A stretch of 64,000 bases of DNA from Sporosarcina sp. FSL W7-1349 (GCF_038003045.1 NZ_JBBOOK010000003.1:1-64000), one strand, 5' to 3'. Counted from the stretch's first letter, positions 34,684 to 44,502 are shown. Made by a program: numbers and translations. Notes: generated by a model from the letters alone, not told the origin.

Positions 34684-36219
34684 ATGATAAAGGGAATCGG
34701 TTCATGGCTTTTGCAGCATAGTGATCGAAATGCGGATAAGGTTGCGCTCGTCTACAAAGACAGACGATTCACGTACTCGGAATTGAATGACCGTGTCAAT
34801 CGATTGGCAAACGCATTCGTCCAGCTAGGCGTGGAAAAAGGGGATCGGGTGAACGCACTTCTTTTGAATCGGAATGAATTAATGGAAGCGATGTTTGCCT
34901 GCGCGAAAATCGGTGCAATCCTCGTCCCGATAAACTTCCGCTTAAGCGTGGATGAAGTCGAATATATTGTCAACGATTCAGGCGGCATCTTGTTTCTGTA
35001 CGATGAAAGGCTCAAAGCGATAGCGGAAGGACTGAGGAAAAGAGTCCCGGCTGTCCGTTCTTATATCCGGGTAGGCGATGAGCAGGCGGGAACGGATGTC
35101 CATTACGAACAACTTCTTGGGCAGGCGTCCAATGAAGAGCCGGAATATGAAATCGGGCTGGATGACGCCCATATGATGATGTATACATCCGGGACGACGG
35201 GAAGACCAAAAGGTGCCCTCCTGACACATGGAAACACCCAATGGAATGCGATTAATGTCATCCATGAATTCCCGATTGATCAAGAAACGATCACGCTGAC
35301 AGTGGCTCCCCTATTCCATATCGGGGGAATGAATATTTTCACGACACCGACATTGTACAGGGGCGGAACTGTCGTGCTGGAAGACAGGTTCAATCCCCAG
35401 GGAACGCTCGACATCATCGAAAAGGAAAAAATTACAGCCCTATTCCTTGTGCCGGCGATGTGGCTTGCCATTATGCAATTCCCTCGGATAGATGAGTATG
35501 ACATCAGATCATTGACCCTAAATATATCCGGTGGAGCGCCGTGTCCTATCACGGTCATCGAGTTTTTCCAGAAACGGAATGTTCCATTTTTCGAAGGATT
35601 TGGTTTAACCGAAACAGCGCCGGTTGTAGCAGTACTGGATAGCAAAAATAGTTTGCGGAAAAACGGTTCCGTCGGAAAACCTCCAATTCATACCGAAATA
35701 AAAATTGTCGATCCTAACGAAAAGGAGGTGCCGATCGGGGAAGTCGGGGAGCTAATCGTCAAAGGACCGAATATCTTCGTGAAATATTGGAACAAACCCG
35801 AAGAGACGGAGAGAGCGATCAAGAATGGATGGTTTTTCACCGGGGATCTGGCGAAACAAGATGAGGAAGGATTCCTCTATATCGTCGACCGCATGAAAGA
35901 TATGATCATCACGGGAGGCGAGAACGTTTATCCGATAGAGGTCGAACAAGTGTTATTCCGGCATCCCAACATTAAGGAAGTCGCAGTCTTAGGATATCCA
36001 GATGAAAAATGGGGAGAGTCCGTGAAAGCGGTGATCGCCTTGAAGGACGCTGCCGAGCCTATCAGTCTGATATGTATCCGAGAGTTTTGTGAAGGGAAGC
36101 TTGCCTCCTTTAAAATTCCGAAGCAAATTGAATTGGTAGATGAACTGCCAAGAAACGCAACCGGAAAGGTATTGAAGACTGTCTTGCGTTCTAAGGAGAC
36201 GGAAAATTCCATCATTTGA
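34684..36219 (+). CDS. AMP-dependent acyl-CoA ligase 2
   Basis: This 511-residue ligase has YTSGTTGRPKGALLTHGN (about 163-180), GFGLTETAPVVAVLD and the hinge YIVDRMKDMIITGGENVYP, and ends with ATGKVLKTVLR. ATG 34684 follows AAGGGG; the upstream ATG 34663 has no SD. It is a paralogue of ligase 1 but not close, so it may take a different chain length. Confidence 0.9.
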   Translation: MIKGIGSWLLQHSDRNADKVALVYKDRRFTYSELNDRVNRLANAFVQLGVEKGDRVNALLLNRNELMEAMFACAKIGAILVPINFRLSVDEVEYIVNDSGGILFLYDERLKAIAEGLRKRVPAVRSYIRVGDEQAGTDVHYEQLLGQASNEEPEYEIGLDDAHMMMYTSGTTGRPKGALLTHGNTQWNAINVIHEFPIDQETITLTVAPLFHIGGMNIFTTPTLYRGGTVVLEDRFNPQGTLDIIEKEKITALFLVPAMWLAIMQFPRIDEYDIRSLTLNISGGAPCPITVIEFFQKRNVPFFEGFGLTETAPVVAVLDSKNSLRKNGSVGKPPIHTEIKIVDPNEKEVPIGEVGELIVKGPNIFVKYWNKPEETERAIKNGWFFTGDLAKQDEEGFLYIVDRMKDMIITGGENVYPIEVEQVLFRHPNIKEVAVLGYPDEKWGESVKAVIALKDAAEPISLICIREFCEGKLASFKIPKQIELVDELPRNATGKVLKTVLRSKETENSII

Positions 36220-36232
36220 GGGGTTGATGATT

Positions 36233-36697
36233 ATGTTTGATAAAAAATTTGATCGCTTTGAAATCGGAGAAACATGGCGCTCCAGAGGGCGCACGATCAC
36301 GGAAGCGGATATCGTCATGTTTTCCGCTTTCAGTGGCGATTGGTACCCACTTCACACAGATAAGGAATACGCGGAAAATAATACGCCGTTCAAGCAACGG
36401 ATTGCTCACGGGATGCTTGTATTGTCGGCCGCAACCGGTCTCCAAGTGATGGAGCCGGAAATCATCGTCGCTTTTTACGGAATCGAGAATCTCCGGTTCA
36501 TTCATCCAACGTTTATTAATGATACCATTCACGTCGAGTTGGAAGTGACGGATTTACAGGACAAAAGGAATGGGACGGGGGTTGTGACCGCGACTCAAAA
36601 GATTGTAAAACAAACAGGGGAAACTGTGACGACGGGCGTCTTGAAAGTTTTGATTAATAAAGAGGGGGTGGCGTTGCAAGAAAGGGGGTCGGCATAA
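36233..36697 (+). CDS. MaoC-type (R)-specific enoyl-CoA hydratase
   Basis: This 154-residue hot-dog-fold protein has the hydratase motif: ITEADIVMFSAFSGDWYPLHTDK, interrupted here at about 21-43, with Asp and His as catalytic residues, and RIAHGMLVLSAATGL. It can hydrate enoyl-CoA with R stereochemistry. The ATG at 36233 lies 9 bases after GAGGGG; ATG 36227 is possible. It fits between ligase and crotonase genes in the operon. Confidence 0.88.
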   Translation: MFDKKFDRFEIGETWRSRGRTITEADIVMFSAFSGDWYPLHTDKEYAENNTPFKQRIAHGMLVLSAATGLQVMEPEIIVAFYGIENLRFIHPTFINDTIHVELEVTDLQDKRNGTGVVTATQKIVKQTGETVTTGVLKVLINKEGVALQERGSA

Positions 36698-36699
36698 GA

Positions 36700-37476
36700 A
36701 TGACAGATCCGGTCCTATATGAAAAAGTTTCAAATAAAGCTTACATTACTCTGAATCGGCCTGAAGCGATGAACGCGATGACTCCGGAAGGCTTTCGTCA
36801 ACTCGCGGAAGCCTTCAAAGAAGCCGGGAAAGACGAAGACGTCCGAGTGGTTATTTTAACCGGCACTGGAGAGAAGGCGTTTTGTGCCGGCGCCGATTTA
36901 AAGGAGACGATTCCCGCCATCGCAGAAGGGCAATTGGACCCGAATGTCTTGGATGATGTTGTTTTGAAATATAACCCACTATGGAAGCCGATTATTGCGG
37001 CAGTCAATGGTCATTGTTTGGCGGGGGGCATGGAAATCCTGCAAGCGACGGATATCCGGATTGCAGCGGAGCATGCGACTTTCGGTTTGCCCGAACCGAA
37101 ATGGTCGATCATGGCGGCGGCCGGTTCCTTGGTGAGACTCGTCCGGCAAATCCCTTATTGCAGGGCGATGGAAATTTTGCTGACAGGGGAGTCTATTACA
37201 GCAAAGGAAGCGCTTGATATCGGATTGATCAATAAAATCGTTCCGGCGAGCCGGCTATTGGAAGAAGCGGATGATTATGCGGAGAAAATATGCCGAAATG
37301 GTCCGATTGCCGTACAAGCGACAAAAGAAGCGGTTGTACGTTTGCAAAGTTTGCCGATGGAGCTGGCGTTCCACGAAGAATGGAAATATGCAAATAAAGC
37401 ATTTATAAGCACGGATGCACGAGAAGGATTGAAAGCGTTTGCGGAAAAACGGGCACCTCAATTTGTTGGTCGGTAA
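36700..37476 (+). CDS. Enoyl-CoA hydratase, second operon copy
   Basis: This crotonase-fold protein of 258 residues has GEKAFCAGADLKE (about 56-68), NGHCLAGGMEILQATDIR (about 104-121) and FGLPEPKWSIMAAAGS. The FGLPEPK region carries the catalytic Glu of classical hydratases, so it is a better hydratase candidate than the copy at 27764. It starts 3 bases after the MaoC stop. Confidence 0.9.
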   Translation: MTDPVLYEKVSNKAYITLNRPEAMNAMTPEGFRQLAEAFKEAGKDEDVRVVILTGTGEKAFCAGADLKETIPAIAEGQLDPNVLDDVVLKYNPLWKPIIAAVNGHCLAGGMEILQATDIRIAAEHATFGLPEPKWSIMAAAGSLVRLVRQIPYCRAMEILLTGESITAKEALDIGLINKIVPASRLLEEADDYAEKICRNGPIAVQATKEAVVRLQSLPMELAFHEEWKYANKAFISTDAREGLKAFAEKRAPQFVGR

Positions 37477-37506
37477 ACGAAGGAGAAAAAGCAAGGGGGT
37501 CAACAG

Positions 37507-39066
37507 ATGGGAACAATAAACGATATATTGCAAAAAGCGGTACACACTTGTCCTGATAACATATTTCTCTGTGAAGATTCAAAGAGCCTTACCTATCAGC
37601 AATTGGATGAAGTAACAGATCGTTTGGCTTCGGCGTTTTTAGAAGAAGGCTTACAAAGAGGAGATCATCTTGGAATCCTTGCCTTAAATCAAATGGAGTG
37701 GCTCATTACGTATTTTGCCGCAACAAAGATTGGCGTTGGGACCGTTGCGCTCAGTGCTCGTTATAGAGATTCCGAATTGGAGTATATGCTCAATCATTCT
37801 GAAGTGAAGGCAATTGTATCAATCGACAAAGTTCCGGGCTTTGACTTTTCGGAATTCTTCAGTGGATTTCAATCAAAAATCCCATCCGTTGGAAAGTATA
37901 TTTTCATTGGGGAGGGGTTTGAAGGCAGTTTATCTTTTTCGGATCTAATCAAACGGAGTGTGGATGAGACAACGCTAAATAAACATAAAGCGGAAGTTAG
38001 CCCGGAAGATCTGGCCATTATGATTTATACATCGGGAACAACAGGGAAACCGAAGGGCACGATGATCACCCATCGAAGCATATTAGCTTCAGCAGATGCA
38101 CAGGTCAAGCATTTTCAAATTGGAGAAAAAGATACAACCATTCAAAGTCTCCCTCTCAATCACGTTGGTGGTATTACATGCCAGGTAACTGTGACCTTAA
38201 TTAGTAAAGGAAAAGCTGTATTAATTCCAGAGTTCCGTCCTGAAAAGGTATTAACAGCTATTCAGCAGCACAAGGCTACACTTTTTGGCGGAGTTCCCAC
38301 GATGTATCTAATGCTATTTTCCCATAAATACTTTGCAGCATATGATTTGAGTTCAATACGAATTAGTTTTATAGGCGGTTCGAATGTTGAACCTGCGTTA
38401 TGCCATGAAATAACGAAGTCGATGCCGAACACGAAGTTGGTAAGCTTATACGGACTAAGCGAAAGCTCGGGAGCTTGTATCTTATCAAAGCCAAGCGATT
38501 CGATTGAAAAAGTTCAAACAACCATTGGTGTACCTATTGGGGACTTCATTGGCAAGGTCGTTGATGGAAATCGACAAGAAGTCGAACCAGGTAAAATGGG
38601 CGAGCTCGCCTTGAAAGGGGATTGTCTGGCTAAGGGGTATTATCGGGATGAAAAAAATACAAGAGAGACCTTTTCAGAAGACGGATGGCTGTACACAGGT
38701 GATCTTGTAACTATGGATGAAGAAGGATATATCAGTTTCAAAGGTAGGAAAAAAGAGATTTACATTCAAGGTGGGTTCAATATCCTGCCCGCAGAAATTG
38801 AGAATGTATTAACCATGCATCCCGATGTTCAAATAGCGGCAGGCATCGGTGTTCCGGATCCATTCTATGGAGAGGTCGGCCGTTATTATATCGTTCTTGC
38901 TGCAGGGAAGGAACTGGCGGAGGCGGAGTTGATAGCGTATTGCCAAGAGCGTCTCGCTGATTATAAAGTACCGAAGCAGTTTGTATTTGTCGATGATTTA
39001 CCGATGACACCTGCCGGAAAAATACAAAAGTCCAAACTGAAAGAACTGTACGCACAACCGCATTAA
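37507..39066 (+). CDS. AMP-dependent acyl-CoA ligase 3 (AT-rich module)
   Basis: This 519-residue ligase has YTSGTTGKPKGTMITHRS (about 176-193), YGLSESSGACILSKP, the hinge GRKKEIYIQGGFNILPAEIE and a C-terminal PAGKIQKSKLKEL. The ATG follows AAGGGGG. The gene looks AT-richer in third positions than its upstream neighbours, as do the two genes after it. The three may have been acquired together. The substrate is unknown. Confidence 0.9.
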   Translation: MGTINDILQKAVHTCPDNIFLCEDSKSLTYQQLDEVTDRLASAFLEEGLQRGDHLGILALNQMEWLITYFAATKIGVGTVALSARYRDSELEYMLNHSEVKAIVSIDKVPGFDFSEFFSGFQSKIPSVGKYIFIGEGFEGSLSFSDLIKRSVDETTLNKHKAEVSPEDLAIMIYTSGTTGKPKGTMITHRSILASADAQVKHFQIGEKDTTIQSLPLNHVGGITCQVTVTLISKGKAVLIPEFRPEKVLTAIQQHKATLFGGVPTMYLMLFSHKYFAAYDLSSIRISFIGGSNVEPALCHEITKSMPNTKLVSLYGLSESSGACILSKPSDSIEKVQTTIGVPIGDFIGKVVDGNRQEVEPGKMGELALKGDCLAKGYYRDEKNTRETFSEDGWLYTGDLVTMDEEGYISFKGRKKEIYIQGGFNILPAEIENVLTMHPDVQIAAGIGVPDPFYGEVGRYYIVLAAGKELAEAELIAYCQERLADYKVPKQFVFVDDLPMTPAGKIQKSKLKELYAQPH

Positions 39067-39276
39067 ATGAATAGATATGTTGCAACGGTAGCTGCTAATT
39101 GGGAAGGAACGGGTGTCCCGAAGGTTCCCGAGATGAAACAGCCTTTAGTGAGCTTAATGGGGCGGTTACTGTTGTAAACATCAAGTATTGTTGAAAGGCA
39201 TTGCAACAACCATTTTTTACGGCACAGCACTTACAGCAGAAATCACTTGCAATCTAAAAGCGAGGAGAGGTTAGCT
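39067..39276 (+). other. Gene-free spacer, possible coding remnant
   Basis: This 210-base gap contains short open segments, such as one frame reading RDETAFSELNGAVTVVNIK near 39130-39190, but no start with a ribosome site and several stops. It may be the decayed end of a lost gene. No terminator or promoter is clear. Confidence 0.3.
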
Positions 39277-39657
39277 ATGTCATATTCCGATAAGCTCATC
39301 TATTCATTGTTATTTTTTGTGAGTCTGTCACTTATTGGAATGCTTACAGCTTCGTGGAGACTTATCCTTTATTCTTATTTATTTGTAATCGGGCTTGCTA
39401 TTTTGACTGGCATCTTGAAAAGTGTAAAAGAAAATCCCCGTAAAATCTGGATTCCTATAACTGTTTCTATCGCTTATTTCATGCTATATGGTTGGCTGGA
39501 TATTATGACCATCGACTCCCCGACTGGTGGAAGTTCGTTTATATTCGGGCTTACGCCCAGCCTGGCATTGTATGTGCTTTGTATTTGGCCGTTGGCTAAT
39601 CTGATTTGCTTATTATATGCATGGACTTTTACCAATGAAAAATCGATTACAGATTAA
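39277..39657 (+). CDS. Small membrane protein, probable symporter partner
   Basis: This 126-residue protein has hydrophobic segments at about 8-25, 28-45, 58-75 and 90-115. It precedes a Na+/solute symporter by 43 bases. Small membrane proteins next to such symporters (for example YhdT beside PanF) suggest a subunit or stabiliser. The ATG follows GAGAGG. Family assignment is not certain. Confidence 0.7.
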   Translation: MSYSDKLIYSLLFFVSLSLIGMLTASWRLILYSYLFVIGLAILTGILKSVKENPRKIWIPITVSIAYFMLYGWLDIMTIDSPTGGSSFIFGLTPSLALYVLCIWPLANLICLLYAWTFTNEKSITD

Positions 39658-39699
39658 TATTTTAGTAGGATAAATCTTTCACATTAAGGGGTGGAAACA

Positions 39700-41166
39700 G
39701 TGAGTGGTATCATTATTTCGATTGTGATCGTATACTTATTGATCTGTATTTTGATTGGTATATGGGCTACTGGAAAGACGAAAACGACAAGTGATTTTTT
39801 AATTGCGGGTAAAAATCTGGGCATGTTTGTGATGGCCGTCGCCGCTTTTTCCTCGATTCAAAGCGGCTTTGGGATGCTGGGAGGAACAGGACTTACCTTT
39901 TCAGGTGGGATGGGGTTCGTTGCGGGTGTTGGCATTGCCGCTCCTTTAGGATTTGCATTGACTTGGTTTTTAGTTGGGAAACGAATGTGGAAAGTGGGCG
40001 AACTTGGAGAAGTTTACACATTAGGTGATGTCGTCGAAAAAAGATACAACAGTAAAGCGGTACGGGGTTGGCTGGGAGTAGCAATTACCCTAGGCGTTAT
40101 CGGTTATCTGGGAACGCAAGTGCAAGCGATGGGAATCATCATGCATACGGTATTTGGCGTCTCTCCCAAAGTCGGAGCCATCATCGGGCTTGCCATCCTG
40201 GGATTCTACTGTGTAGGCGGGGGCATTATTGCGGGAGTATATACGGATTTATTTCAAGGAGTCATTATGGTCGGTGTTTCCGTTATCATCTTCTTTATGG
40301 CGCTTCATATTGGAGGCGGGGTTCAAACGATCACTGAAACACTACACAATGCTGATCCGCTGTTGGCATCACCATTTGGAACATATTCCATTCTCTCAAT
40401 TGCATGCTGGGTTTTCCTATTCAGTTTGGGAGCTGCGGGACAACCGCATTTTATTACCAAATTTTTGATGATCAAAAACCAGAAAGAATTGAAGTGGGGA
40501 GCATTCACAGCCGGATTTGCTTATACACTCAGCACTTTATTAGTCATAGGGATTGGGTTAACCGCGAGGTCGTTGTATGTGAAAGGCAATTTTCCGGAAC
40601 TCGCTTCTCCCGATGAAGCACTCACTGTTTTTATTACCGAATTCACTTCGCCTGTCATTGGTGGATTGGTTATCGCTGGATTGCTTGCGGCCATCATGTC
40701 CACTGGTTCCAGTTTTGTAACGTTAGGGGCATCTGGTTTGACGAGGGATATCCCACGAGCTTTTGGCATTAAGATTAAAAATGAGCTGTTCTGGAATCGA
40801 ATGGCTGTTTTAGGTTTGTTAGTTATTTCCACTTTATTTTCATTTTATATGGATACATTGGTCGCGTTACTGGGGGTATTTGGTTGGGGGACGTTTGCAT
40901 CGGCAGTATTTCCGGCTGTTGTCCTCGGGCTTGTCTGGGAAAAGGCCACTAAATATGGCGCAATTTCAAGTATCATAATTGGGCTGGTATTGAATTTTGC
41001 ATTGGAGCTTAGTGGGAAATATGGCCTTGTCATACTCCCGCCAGGCGTCATTGTGGGTGCCGTCGCGTTCGCATTTTCGATTATAACTTTTATTGCCGTG
41101 TCATTGATCACTCAAAAATCGACCGTTGAGTTGGACGAAAAAATGCTCGATGCCATGGAGGGCTAA
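39700..41166 (+). CDS. Sodium:solute symporter (SSS) family transporter
   Basis: This 488-residue, about 13-helix Na+-coupled transporter has the SSS pattern: TTSDFLIAGKNLGMFVMAVA, GYLGTQVQAMG, GGIIAGVYTDLFQGVIM and the Na2-site helix AAIMSTGSSFVTLGAS. Related symporters carry proline, pantothenate or small carboxylates. In this operon a carboxylic acid substrate for the ligases is the natural guess. GTG 39700 follows GGGGTGG. Confidence 0.9.
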   Translation: MSGIIISIVIVYLLICILIGIWATGKTKTTSDFLIAGKNLGMFVMAVAAFSSIQSGFGMLGGTGLTFSGGMGFVAGVGIAAPLGFALTWFLVGKRMWKVGELGEVYTLGDVVEKRYNSKAVRGWLGVAITLGVIGYLGTQVQAMGIIMHTVFGVSPKVGAIIGLAILGFYCVGGGIIAGVYTDLFQGVIMVGVSVIIFFMALHIGGGVQTITETLHNADPLLASPFGTYSILSIACWVFLFSLGAAGQPHFITKFLMIKNQKELKWGAFTAGFAYTLSTLLVIGIGLTARSLYVKGNFPELASPDEALTVFITEFTSPVIGGLVIAGLLAAIMSTGSSFVTLGASGLTRDIPRAFGIKIKNELFWNRMAVLGLLVISTLFSFYMDTLVALLGVFGWGTFASAVFPAVVLGLVWEKATKYGAISSIIIGLVLNFALELSGKYGLVILPPGVIVGAVAFAFSIITFIAVSLITQKSTVELDEKMLDAMEG

Positions 41167-41186
41167 TCGGAAAGGAGTGTTATGGA

Positions 41187-42743
41187 ATGAATGTCGGTTA
41201 CTTAGTGAGCAGAGTCGAAAAACATATCCAAACAATTGATCCAGAGAAGATTGCTTTAAAAATGGAATCCGAGGCATTTTGGACATATGGAGAATTGAAT
41301 CAAATGACGAATCGTTACGCGCATTCCCTTCGCCGAATGGGAATTGAAAAAGGAGACAGGGTCGGTATTCTTTTGTTTAACTGCCTCGACTATTTTGCTC
41401 TCTATTTTGCTTGTGCAAAGCTGGGGGCGATCGCGGTCAGAATAAACTTCAGATTATCAAGTGAAGAATTCGAGTACATCCTGAATGATTCCGGGACTAA
41501 AATCCTCTGTTTTCATTCGAGTCTCACTGAAAAAATCGAACCGATCAAAAAGTCCATACAAGTGAAAAGATTCGTTTGTTTGGAGGAGGAAGGATACCCA
41601 GTTCCCGAATGGGCAAGTCGTTGGAGCAAGCTTGAACAAGGGGATGCAACGGAAATAATGGGCGTGGATATTCGTCAATCAGACCCCGTCATGTTGATGT
41701 ATACATCAGGAACTACAGGGAGGCCGAAAGGAGCACTTTGGTCGCATGAGAATACCTTGTGGTTTGCCAATATGCAAATACTCAAATGGGGAATAGATAG
41801 GGAAACCGTCGGAATGACCACAGGTCCGCTTTATCATGTAGGCGCAATGGAAGACTTGGTTCTCTCCGTTCTCACAATGGGCGGAACAGTCGTCATCACG
41901 AACAGCGGAGGATTTGACATCAATAGAGCATTAGCAGTAATTAAAAAAGAACAGGTGACCGATGTTCTATTTTTTCCATTTATGATTTATGACATGCTGA
42001 ACATTCCTCGGCATGCCATGCTTCAATTACCGACATTAAAAAGGATTTTCTCGGGAGGAGATCCCGTCATCCCTTGGGCCATCGAACGGCTTCATGAAAT
42101 ATTTCCGCAAATTGGATTCGTTCAAGTGTATGGTCTGACAGAAGGGACGCCGGTTGCCGCGTCCTTGGATCCGGAAGATGCGCAATCCAAGGGACATTCG
42201 GTCGGGAAGGCGATGCCCTTCACGGAATTGAAAGTTGTCGATGAGAAGGGGACTCCATTGAAAAGTGGAGAAACGGGCGAAGTATGTATCAAGAGTCCCG
42301 CTGTATCCATGGGATATTGGGGGAAGTCGGAAGAGACAGCCAGTACATTCATCAACGGCTGGTGCCATACGGGGGATTTAGGGAGCTTGGATGAGGATGG
42401 CTATTTAACAATCTCAGGCCGAAAAAAAGATATGATTCGAAGCGGCGGCGAGAATATTTATGCAGTGGAAGTCGAAGATGCGCTCATTCGTCATCCGGCT
42501 ATTCGTGATGTGGCCGTAATCGGAATTCCCGATCCCAAATATATTGAAGCCGTATGTGCGGTCATTGTATTGAAGTCAGGCGAGAATGCGACGGAACAGG
42601 AAATTTTAGAATATGTTACAGATAAGATTGCACGTTATAAGAAGCCGCGGGAAATCGTTTTTGTAGAGGACCTTCCTAGAACGCCATCAGGAAAAATTCA
42701 AAAGTACAAACTAAGAGAACAATTTAGTATGACGCATTTGTGA
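41187..42743 (+). CDS. AMP-dependent acyl-CoA ligase 4
   Basis: This 518-residue ligase has YTSGTTGRPKGALWSHEN (about 173-190), YGLTEGTPVAASLD, the hinge GRKKDMIRSGGENIYAVEVE and ends TPSGKIQKYKLREQ. ATG 41187 follows AAAGGAG. It is the last gene of the operon; the terminator lies about 150 bases downstream. Confidence 0.9.
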   Translation: MNVGYLVSRVEKHIQTIDPEKIALKMESEAFWTYGELNQMTNRYAHSLRRMGIEKGDRVGILLFNCLDYFALYFACAKLGAIAVRINFRLSSEEFEYILNDSGTKILCFHSSLTEKIEPIKKSIQVKRFVCLEEEGYPVPEWASRWSKLEQGDATEIMGVDIRQSDPVMLMYTSGTTGRPKGALWSHENTLWFANMQILKWGIDRETVGMTTGPLYHVGAMEDLVLSVLTMGGTVVITNSGGFDINRALAVIKKEQVTDVLFFPFMIYDMLNIPRHAMLQLPTLKRIFSGGDPVIPWAIERLHEIFPQIGFVQVYGLTEGTPVAASLDPEDAQSKGHSVGKAMPFTELKVVDEKGTPLKSGETGEVCIKSPAVSMGYWGKSEETASTFINGWCHTGDLGSLDEDGYLTISGRKKDMIRSGGENIYAVEVEDALIRHPAIRDVAVIGIPDPKYIEAVCAVIVLKSGENATEQEILEYVTDKIARYKKPREIVFVEDLPRTPSGKIQKYKLREQFSMTHL

Positions 42744-42889
42744 TCATCATACCGATGTTGATAGTAAATCGATGGACAGAGGGGATTACGAAATGGTTAA
42801 CTTGCGACGTGTGGCAGGGTTTCAATTTTAAGTTTTCTCCACAACAGCGACAACAATCCCTAATTATGTTAATGCGAATCCATCGGCAC

Positions 42890-42914
42890 AAACCGGTCCC
42901 GCACCGGTTTTTTT
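42890..42914 (+). terminator. Terminator closing the acyl-CoA operon
   Basis: The stem AAACCGGT / ACCGGTTT with a T run lies between ligase 4 and hemZ. The spacer 42744-42889 shows no supported gene. Confidence 0.85.
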
Positions 42915-42927
42915 CTATTGCTTTTCC

Positions 42928-42936
42928 TGATACAAT
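42928..42936 (+). promoter_or_regulatory. Extended -10 promoter of hemZ
   Basis: TGATACAAT is an extended -10 element, with RNA expected to start near 42943. This leaves too little leader for an ATG at 42954 and supports TTG 42978 as the hemZ start. Confidence 0.5.
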
Positions 42937-42977
42937 GGACGTTCATCGGAATCATGAAAGAAAGTTGGTACAATACC

Positions 42978-44480
42978 TTGCAGAAAATCATTTTAACCGA
43001 GACGTTTCCACATGATTGGATCCGGATGTTCACGCATTTGGCCAATCTGTTTTTTGAACAGTCTTCCATTATAAAGGAAGAAGATGATGATGCAATTCAA
43101 GTCGGATTCACTTTGGATTTGCAAAATGGGATATATGAAGGGAAAGCGGCTCTTTCTTGGAAAGGCGGGCAGTATGGCTCCGCTTTCTCGGAGAAGGCGG
43201 AGGAGGGGAATGAAAAGACGAAAACGCGGCAACTGAAACGGATTTATTCCCATCTCTTTCTGGAAGTTTTGGAACAGGCGACTGGCATGCAGCAAGCTTG
43301 GGGCATCCTGACCGGGATTCGACCGACAAAGCTTTATCATAAATACCGCAGGCAAGGCATGTCGTCCGAAGAAGCCCAGCAGATGTTACAGGATCGGCAT
43401 CGTATTTCTCAGGAAAAGAGTGAACTTCTTGCCATCATTGCCGATGTCCAATTAAGAGCCATTCCCGATTTATATGAGTTAAAAAACGGTGTGAGCATTT
43501 ATATTGGCATTCCTTTCTGTCCGACAAAATGCGCCTATTGCACGTTTCCCGCCTATGCGATTCGCCGGAAAAATGGCAGGGTTGATAGTTTCCTCGATGC
43601 TTTGCACGAAGAGATCCGAGAGATGGGGAAATGGCTGACAGCACACGATATGGAAATCACGACCATCTATTTCGGAGGCGGGACACCGACGAGCATCGAA
43701 GCCGATGAAATGGATGCCCTGTATGAGACGATGTACGATTCATTCCCGAATATGGATAAAGTCCGGGAGATCACCGTCGAAGCGGGGCGTCCGGATACGA
43801 TCACGCCTGAAAAGATTGAGGTACTCAAAAAGTGGGGCATCGACCGGATCAGCGTCAATCCACAATCCTATACGGATGAGACATTGAAGGCGATTGGACG
43901 TCACCATACCGTTCAGGAGACGATTGATAAGTTTTGGCTATCGCGCAACATGGGGATGAGGAACATCAACATGGATCTAATCATTGGCTTGCCGAATGAA
44001 GGGGTCGAGGAATTCCGCCATTCGCTGGACGAGACGGAGAAGATGCAGCCCGAATCGTTGACGATCCATACGCTGTCATTCAAGCGGGCTTCGGAAATGA
44101 CACGCAACAAGGAGAAATATAAAGTGGCGGGCCGGGAGACGGTGGAAGAAATGATGCGCATGGGCGAGCAATGGACCGCCGAAAATGGTTATGTCCCGTA
44201 TTATTTGTACCGCCAGAAAAACATCTTAGGCAACTTGGAAAATGTCGGTTATTCAAAGCCGAGCGAAGAGAGCCTGTATAATATCATTATCATGGAAGAA
44301 GTCCAGACGATCATCGGCATCGGCTGCGGAGCTTCCAGCAAGTTCATCGATCGGGAGACCGGGAAGATCACCCAGTTCTATAATCCGAAAGATCCGGCGG
44401 CATACAGTCTGGCATTCGAGGATGCCATTGAGAAAAAGTTGGCCTTCTTGGATGCAGTTTTTCCTGAAGGAGTGAAATAG
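42978..44480 (+). CDS. hemZ: Radical SAM coproporphyrinogen III oxidase-like protein HemZ
   Basis: This 500-residue protein matches HemZ of Bacillus. The radical SAM cluster motif is CPTKCAYCTF (CxxxCxxC, about 186-195), followed by FGGGTPTSI and the HemN-like VNPQSYTDETLKAIGRHHT. The N-terminal 150 residues form a separate domain with ILTGIRPTKL. It would act on coproporphyrinogen in haem synthesis without oxygen, but in vivo roles of HemZ are not fully settled. TTG 42978 gives the B. subtilis length. It adjoins yhaR, as in B. subtilis. Confidence 0.9.
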   Translation: MQKIILTETFPHDWIRMFTHLANLFFEQSSIIKEEDDDAIQVGFTLDLQNGIYEGKAALSWKGGQYGSAFSEKAEEGNEKTKTRQLKRIYSHLFLEVLEQATGMQQAWGILTGIRPTKLYHKYRRQGMSSEEAQQMLQDRHRISQEKSELLAIIADVQLRAIPDLYELKNGVSIYIGIPFCPTKCAYCTFPAYAIRRKNGRVDSFLDALHEEIREMGKWLTAHDMEITTIYFGGGTPTSIEADEMDALYETMYDSFPNMDKVREITVEAGRPDTITPEKIEVLKKWGIDRISVNPQSYTDETLKAIGRHHTVQETIDKFWLSRNMGMRNINMDLIIGLPNEGVEEFRHSLDETEKMQPESLTIHTLSFKRASEMTRNKEKYKVAGRETVEEMMRMGEQWTAENGYVPYYLYRQKNILGNLENVGYSKPSEESLYNIIIMEEVQTIIGIGCGASSKFIDRETGKITQFYNPKDPAAYSLAFEDAIEKKLAFLDAVFPEGVK

Positions 44481-44502
44481 GGTCTGTAAAGTAGCAAATT
44501 GA

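Noticed and set aside
42740..43015. 91-codon open frame between ligase 4 and hemZ
   Set aside because: It runs through a strong terminator and the hemZ promoter and overlaps hemZ in another frame.
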